From the NCBI GenBank assembly GCA_934217675.1, contig CAKQCV010000021.1, positions 1 to 36,254 on the forward strand: a stretch of DNA of 36,254 nt. The letters run 5' to 3'. The notes below the pieces were generated by a model. That model searched no databases and was not told the origin of the DNA. It was given only the letters and a program-made list of their open reading frames with translations. Position numbers and translations under genes: made by a program. Source of the stretch: an uncultured Prevotella sp. Its GTDB lineage: Bacteria > Bacteroidota > Bacteroidia > Bacteroidales > Bacteroidaceae. Every line of letters begins with the position of its first letter. Position 1 is the first letter of the stretch. Shown here piece after piece: positions 7,557 to 14,893 of this stretch.

Positions 7557-8768
7557 ATGATTAAAAGAACGATATTGGTTGTAGCCGTTACCGTGATGAC
7601 TTTTGCCGCATTCACTTTTTGGCAAAGACATGATAGCGGAGAGCTTGCACACAACGAGGAAATAGAACACAATGAACATGCTGACCATGAGGAAGACGAA
7701 GAGTTTAAAAATATTCCACTTACTGAGCAACAGATGAATGCCGTTGACATAAAGATGGGAGTGGCGGAGATGAGAGAACTTGACGCTACGCTCAACGTTA
7801 ATGGGGCTTTGGTGCTTAGACCACAGAACATGGGCGAGGTTGCATCACTCATGGGAGGTGTGGTAAAGGCACTGCTCGTAAAAGATGGACAGAAGGTTGG
7901 CTGCGGACAGGTTGTTGCAATGATAGAGAACACGGATGTGGTTTCGCTGCAGCGTGAATATTATTCGGCATACAAAGAAAACGAAATGGCACGGTTGGAA
8001 TATGAACGACAGCAACTGCTCTCGGAAAACGGTGCGGGGGTGAAGAAAAATATGCAACAGGCGCAAAAGGAATATAAGGTGGCTAATGCCAACATGATTG
8101 GCATTGGCAGACAACTCAAACAGATGGGCATCAACACACAGGCTGTGGCTAAAGGCAAATTCACTACCGTATTTCCGCTACGTGCACCAATATCAGGAAC
8201 AGTGAGCCAAATAACAGCAAATATAGGCAGTTATGCCGACATGCAGACACCGCTGATGAAGATTCGCAACAATGATGCAGTGGAGTGTGACTTGAATGTT
8301 TTTGAGAAGGATATTAATAAGGTGAAAATTGGCGACAGGGTGTTGCTATCGCTAACAAACCAGCCTGGAGTGACGGTAATGGGCAGGGTTTATGGCATGA
8401 ACCAGTATTTTAACGATGGAACGAAAGCTGTTGCGGTGCATGTAAAGCTTAACAACGCAAATGGAGCAAAACTGTTTGACGGGATGTATGTTTCGGGACA
8501 GATTGCCACAGGAAGGCAGGAATGTAACACATTGCCGACGAAAGCTATCGTAAACAGCGACGGCAAGAATTATATATTTGCACTGAACAAGGCTCCACAC
8601 AAGGGGAAATATGAATTTTCACGACATGAAGTAACCACGGGGGTAAGTCAAAACGGATACACCGAGGTACTACTTTGTGAACATATAAAGAAAGACCAGA
8701 AAATTGTTACCGACAATGCATTCTATCTCGCATCAATGACTGGCGAGCATGGAGAACATACTCATTAA
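7557..8768 (+). CDS. Heavy-metal efflux periplasmic adaptor (CzcB/CusB-like, HlyD family)
   Basis: A 403-residue membrane fusion protein linking an inner-membrane RND pump to an outer-membrane channel. One N-terminal membrane anchor (about 5-21) is followed by a His/Glu-rich segment with His25, 32, 38, 41 and 44. Next come split lipoyl-like halves (VASLMGGVVKALLVKDGQKVGCGQ and later LRAPISGTVSQI) around a coiled-coil hairpin, then beta-barrel and membrane-proximal domains. The extreme C-terminus is again His-rich (GEHGEHTH). The His clusters fit a metal substrate. ATG at 7557 is preferred over an in-frame TTG at 7521, which would lie almost at the transcription start. It is the first gene of a three-gene operon. 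Confidence 0.9.
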   Translation: MIKRTILVVAVTVMTFAAFTFWQRHDSGELAHNEEIEHNEHADHEEDEEFKNIPLTEQQMNAVDIKMGVAEMRELDATLNVNGALVLRPQNMGEVASLMGGVVKALLVKDGQKVGCGQVVAMIENTDVVSLQREYYSAYKENEMARLEYERQQLLSENGAGVKKNMQQAQKEYKVANANMIGIGRQLKQMGINTQAVAKGKFTTVFPLRAPISGTVSQITANIGSYADMQTPLMKIRNNDAVECDLNVFEKDINKVKIGDRVLLSLTNQPGVTVMGRVYGMNQYFNDGTKAVAVHVKLNNANGAKLFDGMYVSGQIATGRQECNTLPTKAIVNSDGKNYIFALNKAPHKGKYEFSRHEVTTGVSQNGYTEVLLCEHIKKDQKIVTDNAFYLASMTGEHGEHTH

Positions 8769-8792
8769 TTATGAAGCGAGAGGAGATTTTTT

Positions 8793-11700
8793 ATGTTTCA
8801 GAAACTTATAGATTTTTCAATAACCCACAAGTTAGTGGTTGGCATAATGTCGGTGGCACTGGTGGTTTGGGGGGTGTGGGCTCTCATTAACTTGCCGTTT
8901 GACTCTACACCTGACATTACCGACAATCAGGTGCAAGTGATAACACAGGCTCCGGCACTTGGAGCACAGGAAGTTGAACAGTATATCACTACTCCTATAG
9001 AAATGGCTCTTGCCAATATTCCACGCCTTGAGGAACGGAGAAGTATATCAAGAAGTGGACTATCTGTAATTACTCTTGTGTTTGACGACAATGCTGATAT
9101 TTACTGGGCACGCTCGCAGGTTAGTCAGATGCTGAACGATGTAGTGAAAGATTTACCAAAGAATGCCGACACGGAAATGGGACCAATTGCTACTGGACTG
9201 GGAGAGATTTACCACTATACCGTGAGGGCGAAAAAGGGGTATGAGAACAAATACTCGTTGACCGACTTGAGAACTATCCAAGACTGGATTGTGAGAAAGC
9301 AACTTTCTGGCACACCAGGCGTTGCCGAGGTTAGCGGATGGGGAGGATATGTGAAACAGTATGAGGTGGCGATAAACAGCGATAAGCTAAATGCTAACGA
9401 AATTAGTGTTTCTGATATTTACAATGCCCTTGAAAAGAATAATGCCAACACTGGAGGCAGCTATATTGAGGAACATTCAAGCCAATATTATATACGTGGT
9501 ATCGGAGTGGTGAAAAATGTTGAAGATATAGCCAACATAACAGTGAAAACTATTGGCAACACTCCAGTAAAGGTGGGCGATGTGGCAACCGTGCAGATTG
9601 GTCATGCCACACGCTTTGGAGCCGTGACGCGAAACGGCGAGGGCGAGGTTGTGGCAGGAATAGCCATAATGCTGAAGGGAGAAAATTTTCAAGAAGTTAT
9701 AAAGAACGTGAAACTGCGCATGGAGCAGATACAAAAGAGTTTGCCTGAGGGGGTGGTGATAGAACCGTTTATCGACCGCACAAATCTTGTAGACCGTGTG
9801 GAGGGAACTATAGCACGCAACCTTATAGAGGGCGGACTAATCGTAATATTTGTACTGATACTGTTTCTTGGCAACTATAGGGCTGGTATTGTTGTGGCGA
9901 GCGTAATTCCGCTAAGTATGCTTTTTGCCTTTGGAATGATGAAACTGTTTGGGATAGACGGCAATCTGATGAGTCTTGGAGCTATCGATTTTGGAATGAT
10001 TGTTGACTCTGCGGTAATCATTGTTGAAGCTGTGGCAAGTCATATCAACGGCAGCAAACAGAAATATCCATCGTTGCAACTGACACAAAAGGAAATGGAC
10101 GAGGAGGTTCATTTCTCGGCTTCACGCATCCGTCAGAGTGCGGCATTCGGTGAGATAATAATAATGATTGTGTATGTTCCGCTGATGACACTAACGGGTA
10201 TAGAGGGAAAAATGTTCCGACCAATGGCACTCACTGTTTTCTTTGCCATTCTTGGAGCATTCATTCTCTCTCTAACATACGTGCCTATGGCGAGCAGTGT
10301 ATTTCTGAGCAAAAAGATACATACGAAGGAGACTGTATCCGACAAGTTGATAAAGAAGCTACAGGCATGGTATCAGCAGATTTTGAACTGGGTGTTGCTG
10401 GAATATAAAAATGTGATAACCATTGCCATAGCCTTATTCTGCATGAGCGTTGTGGGATTCAAATTCCTTGGCGGTGAGTTTATACCAAGTCTTGAAGAGG
10501 GTGATTTTGCTGTGGAGATGAGTCTGAAGCAAGGCACTTCTCTATCGCAAATGGTGGAAACATGCACAAAAGCTGAAAGGTTGTTGAAAAAGAAATATCC
10601 TGAAGTGAAACAGGTGGTCAGCCGCATAGGAAGTGCTGAGATTCCAACAGACCCTATGCCTGTGGAGCGTGCCGACATTATGATTGCACTGAAACCAAAA
10701 ACAAAGTGGATATCGGCAAAGACTACTGAGGAACTTATGGAGAAAATGGAAACAACGCTAAAGACTATTCCTGGACTTGAAGCTGAGATATCGCAGCCTA
10801 TACAGATGAGGAACAATGAATTGCTGACGGGAATAAAGCAAGATGTGGCGATAAAGATCTTCGGTGAAGACCTTGATATGCTGTCGCAACAAGCAAATAA
10901 AGTGAAAGGTATTATAAGTGGAGTAAAGGGCGTGAGCGGTATTTATATCGAAGAAGTGTCGGGACTGCCACAAATACAGGTGGGTTACAACCATGAGCGC
11001 ATGGCTCAATATGGGGTGAGTGTGGATGATGTTAACAAGGTTATTGAAACTACATTTGCCAGTGCTGTTGCCGGTGCTGTTTATGAGGGTGAAAAGAAAT
11101 TCGACATTATGCTTAGAATCAACAATGATAACCGCAATATTGAAGAACTGCAGAGTTTGTCTGTACCACTCAATGGTGGGAAATTTGTTCCGTTATCGCA
11201 GATTGCCGATGTAGTATATCAAACAGCTCCAGCACAGGTATCGCACGAGGATGGGGCACGACGAATTTATGTTGGATTCAATGTTAAAGGGCGAGATGTG
11301 CAGAGTACAGTGAAAGAAATTCAGAAGTTGCTCGACAAAAAGTTAAAAATGCCGGAAGGATATTATTATAACTATGGGGGCGAATTCAAAAACCTGCAGA
11401 GTGCAGTGAACAGGTTGACGGTGGTTATTCCTATTGCCTTGATTATTATCTTACTGCTGCTCTATGCTACAGTGAAAAGTATAAGAGAAGCACTTTTCGT
11501 GTTCTCGGCAATTCCTCTTGCTGCAATCGGCGGCGTGTGGGCATTGTGGCTGCGTGGCATGCCGTTCTCCATATCGGCAGGAGTTGGTTTCATCGCCTTG
11601 TTCGGTGTTGCAGTGCTCAACGGCATAGTGCTCGTAGGACAAATGAACCAGATGCAGCGCGACGGAGTGGCTGACATTCACAAGCGCATAACCGACAGCT

Positions 11701-11897
11701 GCATGATTCGCCTTCGCCCCGTGCTGATGACGGCTCTCGTGGCATCAATGGGATTCTTGCCAATGGCTCTTTCTCATGGCGACGGAGCAGAAGTGCAACG
11801 TCCTCTTGCCACGGTGGTCATTGGGGGACTGATAACTTCGACATTGCTAACTCTGCTCGTATTACCGGCAACATACAAGATGTTTACAAAGAAATAA
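8793..11897 (+). CDS. czcA: CzcA-type heavy-metal efflux RND transporter
   Basis: A 1,034-residue proton-driven inner-membrane pump, full length for the HME-RND family, with two halves of membrane helices and large periplasmic loops. The fourth helix carries SLGAIDFGMIVDSAVIIVEA with Asp399, Asp405 and Glu412. Divalent-metal pumps (CzcA and CnrA type) have DFG...D...E here, whereas the Cu/Ag pump CusA does not, so Zn2+, Co2+, Ni2+ or Cd2+ is the more likely substrate. Residue 406 is Ser where DG is usual. A clear Shine-Dalgarno-like GAGAGGAG (8778-8785) precedes the ATG, unusual among its neighbours. It lies 24 bp after the adaptor gene and 7 bp before the channel gene. Confidence 0.94.
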   Translation: MFQKLIDFSITHKLVVGIMSVALVVWGVWALINLPFDSTPDITDNQVQVITQAPALGAQEVEQYITTPIEMALANIPRLEERRSISRSGLSVITLVFDDNADIYWARSQVSQMLNDVVKDLPKNADTEMGPIATGLGEIYHYTVRAKKGYENKYSLTDLRTIQDWIVRKQLSGTPGVAEVSGWGGYVKQYEVAINSDKLNANEISVSDIYNALEKNNANTGGSYIEEHSSQYYIRGIGVVKNVEDIANITVKTIGNTPVKVGDVATVQIGHATRFGAVTRNGEGEVVAGIAIMLKGENFQEVIKNVKLRMEQIQKSLPEGVVIEPFIDRTNLVDRVEGTIARNLIEGGLIVIFVLILFLGNYRAGIVVASVIPLSMLFAFGMMKLFGIDGNLMSLGAIDFGMIVDSAVIIVEAVASHINGSKQKYPSLQLTQKEMDEEVHFSASRIRQSAAFGEIIIMIVYVPLMTLTGIEGKMFRPMALTVFFAILGAFILSLTYVPMASSVFLSKKIHTKETVSDKLIKKLQAWYQQILNWVLLEYKNVITIAIALFCMSVVGFKFLGGEFIPSLEEGDFAVEMSLKQGTSLSQMVETCTKAERLLKKKYPEVKQVVSRIGSAEIPTDPMPVERADIMIALKPKTKWISAKTTEELMEKMETTLKTIPGLEAEISQPIQMRNNELLTGIKQDVAIKIFGEDLDMLSQQANKVKGIISGVKGVSGIYIEEVSGLPQIQVGYNHERMAQYGVSVDDVNKVIETTFASAVAGAVYEGEKKFDIMLRINNDNRNIEELQSLSVPLNGGKFVPLSQIADVVYQTAPAQVSHEDGARRIYVGFNVKGRDVQSTVKEIQKLLDKKLKMPEGYYYNYGGEFKNLQSAVNRLTVVIPIALIIILLLLYATVKSIREALFVFSAIPLAAIGGVWALWLRGMPFSISAGVGFIALFGVAVLNGIVLVGQMNQMQRDGVADIHKRITDSCMIRLRPVLMTALVASMGFLPMALSHGDGAEVQRPLATVVIGGLITSTLLTLLVLPATYKMFTKK

Positions 11898-11904
11898 AAA
11901 GACA

Positions 11905-13137
11905 ATGAAAAAATCTGTTATAGTAATATACATGGCGGTTATTGCCATTCCTGGTATGGCACAAGTGTCAAAACAATTCTCGTTGCAACAATGTATTGAA
12001 ATTGCATTGAACAACAACATCGGAATCAAGGTTGCAGAAAAGAATGTGGAACGGACAAAAGATTTGCAAGGCACTGCATGGGATGTGGACAAAATTGAGC
12101 TGTCGCTCTCACAAGATCCAACATCTGGCGGTAGCCCTGACAATGCTCTCAGCATCACGCAGCAAATTGAATTTCCTACGGTTTATGCAGCACGACGCCA
12201 TCAGCTGAAAGCTGAAACAAAAGCAGAACAGAGCAAAGTTGGAATGCTGCGCAAACAAGTGGGTGCCGAGATAGCATCGCTCTACTGGCAGTTGGTATAT
12301 GAGAGGGAGCTTATCGATATTCTGCAACAAAAGCGCACATATATAAAGCACTACAATAAGGTGGCATCGAAACGCTATGAATTTGGTGAATCACGCAAGA
12401 TTGAAAATCTGTCGGCAAAACGCATGAACATGGACAATATGCAAGAAACTGCTACGGCAAAAGCTGTGGTGGCTACAACACAACGGAAACTAATGGCACT
12501 GATGAATACAGATTATACAGTGCTTCCAGCAGAAGATTCGCTCATCATGATAGAATGGAAAGGACTTGACTATAACTTCATGCAGACTGCTGAAGGACTG
12601 TATGCCCAGGATAAACTGAATGTTGCAGACAAAGCAATAAAGGTGGCTAAAGGTGGATATGCCCCATCACTATCGTTATCGCTACGTAACCAACTTGTTA
12701 TATCATCGTGGAATCCATACCATGCTGACCGTACAAAATTTAACGGTGGCAACTTCATGGGGTTTGAGATTGGCATTGGTGTGCCTCTGTTCTTCGGAGC
12801 AACAAAAGCAAAGGTTAAGGCTGCAAAAAAGGAAAAGGAAATTGCAAAATTAGAATTGCAAAGAGTTGAAGCGGAACGTAAAAATGAATTTGCCACATGC
12901 CTGGAGAATGTAAACGTGGCTCAGCAAAGAGCAAGTTTCTATAGGAATAAAGAAATGAACACTGCCGATGAGTTAATGCGTATCGGCAGCATAGAATATA
13001 ACAATGGGGAAATATCATACTTTGAATATGTCAATATAATACAGGATTATATTGATACCAAACAAAAGTGTGCGGCTGCAATAAATGAATACAATCAAGC
13101 AGTAATCTCACTAATGCGTATGAATGACGAATTTTAA
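11905..13137 (+). CDS. TolC-family outer-membrane channel of the metal efflux system (CzcC-like)
   Basis: A 410-residue outer-membrane efflux protein with a cleavable signal (MKKSVIVIYMAVIAIPGMAQ). Long amphipathic helices recur in the two halves typical of this family, with the conserved opening FSLQQCIEIALNNNIGIKVAE. The repeat halves lie at about residues 25-215 and 240-405. It completes a tripartite pump with the upstream adaptor and RND genes, 7 bp after the latter. It ends only 7 bp from the end of a convergent gene (13145), and no hairpin is visible between them, so antisense read-through at this junction is likely. Confidence 0.9.
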   Translation: MKKSVIVIYMAVIAIPGMAQVSKQFSLQQCIEIALNNNIGIKVAEKNVERTKDLQGTAWDVDKIELSLSQDPTSGGSPDNALSITQQIEFPTVYAARRHQLKAETKAEQSKVGMLRKQVGAEIASLYWQLVYERELIDILQQKRTYIKHYNKVASKRYEFGESRKIENLSAKRMNMDNMQETATAKAVVATTQRKLMALMNTDYTVLPAEDSLIMIEWKGLDYNFMQTAEGLYAQDKLNVADKAIKVAKGGYAPSLSLSLRNQLVISSWNPYHADRTKFNGGNFMGFEIGIGVPLFFGATKAKVKAAKKEKEIAKLELQRVEAERKNEFATCLENVNVAQQRASFYRNKEMNTADELMRIGSIEYNNGEISYFEYVNIIQDYIDTKQKCAAAINEYNQAVISLMRMNDEF

Positions 13138-13144
13138 TTATATA

Positions 13145-13666
13145 TCAATAAAGTTTTATATACTCGTATGTATTGCCTACTTCATACAGATAGCGTTCAA
13201 AATTATGCCGGGTAATAACCACAGTGCCACGACAGTCGTTTGGATGAAATGACAATGTTTCTGCTTGTTGGAGATTTGCATCAAGAAACAAGTGTACATG
13301 ATTCTCTGTGTCGTTGATGAGTCCGAACGGTGAAACGCTGCCTGGTTCCAAACCAAGATACTTCATCATGCGCTCTGGCGAGGCAAACGACAATTTACCA
13401 CATGAAGGCAGTTCTCTGCTCATAAGCGACTCTTTCAACAGATGTTCAAGATCGTGTATGGCAAGGTCGTGGTCGCAATGGAAGCATACAAGATAATGGC
13501 GGTTTCCTTTGTGGTTGCGAAAAAAAAGATTCTTGCAATGCACGCTGCCGTCATTCTTCCACCAGCGTTTCGCCTCCTCTATGGTTTTTCCTTCAGGATG
13601 GTTATAACATGTGAACGGTATGTCATGTTCCCTAAGATAATTCAATACGGTTTCTTCTCTTGTCAT
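13145..13666 (-). CDS. YbaK/ProX-type aminoacyl-tRNA deacylase (ProXp-ala/PrdX-like)
   Basis: A 173-residue free-standing editing-domain protein of the YbaK/EbsC superfamily, which hydrolyses mischarged tRNA. Relatives of this length with a short N-terminal helical extension (TREETVLNYLREHDIPF) are usually ProXp-ala/PrdX proteins that clear Ala-tRNA-Pro. The conserved catalytic-site Lys is Lys45 (HCKNLFF); PGSVSPFGLIND and GTVVITRHNFERYL are the later family motifs. ATG at 13666 is chosen because a longer in-frame start would fall inside the promoter. Specificity (Ala versus Cys) is inferred, not shown. Confidence 0.88.
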   Translation of the reverse strand: MTREETVLNYLREHDIPFTCYNHPEGKTIEEAKRWWKNDGSVHCKNLFFRNHKGNRHYLVCFHCDHDLAIHDLEHLLKESLMSRELPSCGKLSFASPERMMKYLGLEPGSVSPFGLINDTENHVHLFLDANLQQAETLSFHPNDCRGTVVITRHNFERYLYEVGNTYEYIKLY

Positions 13667-13694
13667 AGCTATACTATTTGTTTTATCTATCTTG

Positions 13695-13725
13695 CAAAAA
13701 TACAATATATTCTAACAAGAACAAA
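13695..13725 (-). promoter_or_regulatory. Promoter for the tRNA deacylase gene
   Basis: On the minus strand TTTG (13722-13725), 19 bp, TATTTTTG (13695-13702). This predicts a leader of about 20 nt before the ATG at 13666. Confidence 0.65.
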
Positions 13726-13806
13726 ATTATGCATAAGATTATTATATATGTAAGGAAATGGTATGCGTACTATATTTATAAAAAAGTATATATTTTTTTG
13801 CCACTA

Positions 13807-13838
13807 TTGTTATTTTTGGACTAAAATGCATATATTTG
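13807..13838 (+). promoter_or_regulatory. Promoter for the Rpn-family gene
   Basis: TTG (13807-13809), 21 bp, TATATTTG (13831-13838), about 40 bp before the ATG at 13879. Confidence 0.55.
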
Positions 13839-13878
13839 TAGCAATCAAATATTTATCAACAAATAATATATAAGCATT

Positions 13879-14787
13879 ATGAGCAATTATATACGATTTG
13901 ACTGGGCTATGAAACGTCTGCTTCGCAACAAGGCAAACCATGCAGTGCTTGAGGGGCTTATGACTTCACTTCTTGGACACAAGTATACAATATTGAAATT
14001 CCTTGAGAGTGAATCTAACCAGGATGCCGAGGATGACAAATTCAACCGTGTGGATGTACTTGCAGAGAGCGATCATGGAGAACTTACAATTATTGAAATT
14101 CAAAATAACCGTGAACTGACATACTTCCACCGTATGCTATATGGGGTTTCAAAGGCTATAACCGACTATATCAGTTTGGGAAATGATTATGACAAAGTTC
14201 GTAAAGTATACAGCATAAACATTGTGTATTTTGAACTCGGGCAAGGCAATGATTATGTGTATCATGGCAAGACTTATTTCAAGGGACTACATGATGCTAA
14301 TGATATTCTGAAATTGTCGGTGCGTCAAAATGAACGTTTCTTTGGCCTACATAAAAGCGATATTCTGCAACAAAAAGAAGCTGGCGATCTTTTTCCTGAA
14401 TATTATGTGCTTCGTGTTAACGACTTTGACAAAGTGGCAACAACTCCACTTGACGAATGGATTGAATTTCTAAAAACAGGGTCAATTGCTCCTGAAGCAA
14501 CTGCTCCTGGACTCAGCGAAGCACGTGAATGTCTACGTTTAGACTCTCTAAGTATCGCTGAGCGAAATGACTATGAACGCCACATGGAGTCGCTAAGATA
14601 CCAACGAAGTGTACTTGACACAAGTCGTGACGAAGGATTTGCTGAAGGACGTGCTGAAGGAATTGCATTAGGAATAGACAAGCGCAATATAGAAATAGCT
14701 AAGAATATGCTTGCCGCAAAAATACCAATTAATCAAATAGTAAAAATAACAGGACTTACTGAAGATAAGATCAATGAACTTTTATAG
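13879..14787 (+). CDS. Rpn family recombination-promoting nuclease / PD-(D/E)XK putative transposase
   Basis: A 302-residue protein of the Rpn (PDDEXK_2) family. The nuclease core shows Asp59 (RVDVL) and the Glu73-x-Gln75 pair (IIEIQNN), the family's version of the D...ExK site. The N-terminal FDWAMKRLLRNKANHAVLEGLM is typical. The C-terminus has the usual charged spacer (DEGFAEGRAEGIALGI) and a small helix-turn-helix-like tail (IPINQIVKITGLTEDKINEL). Rpn proteins of E. coli are DNA endonucleases that promote RecA-independent recombination; in Bacteroidota they occur as many paralogues, often called transposases without proof of movement. It has its own promoter and terminator, with no inverted repeats around it. 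Confidence 0.9.
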   Translation: MSNYIRFDWAMKRLLRNKANHAVLEGLMTSLLGHKYTILKFLESESNQDAEDDKFNRVDVLAESDHGELTIIEIQNNRELTYFHRMLYGVSKAITDYISLGNDYDKVRKVYSINIVYFELGQGNDYVYHGKTYFKGLHDANDILKLSVRQNERFFGLHKSDILQQKEAGDLFPEYYVLRVNDFDKVATTPLDEWIEFLKTGSIAPEATAPGLSEARECLRLDSLSIAERNDYERHMESLRYQRSVLDTSRDEGFAEGRAEGIALGIDKRNIEIAKNMLAAKIPINQIVKITGLTEDKINELL

Positions 14788-14839
14788 ACTTTATTAAAGA
14801 TAATACATCGTTATAACTATATTATCGCAAACAACAGAT

Positions 14840-14876
14840 AAAAGCCACGACATTCATACAAAATGCCGTGGCTTTT
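14840..14876. terminator. Bidirectional hairpin terminator
   Basis: A 15-bp stem with one mismatch (AAAAGCCACGACATT at 14840-14854 against 14862-14876) lies between the convergent rpn-like gene and the GH2 gene. It has A on the left and T on the right, so it can serve both strands. Confidence 0.85.
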
Positions 14877-14893
14877 AAACAACTGTAAAAGAG

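Noticed and set aside
13879..14787. Rpn-family gene as a complete transposon
   Set aside because: No terminal inverted repeats or target duplications were found around it.
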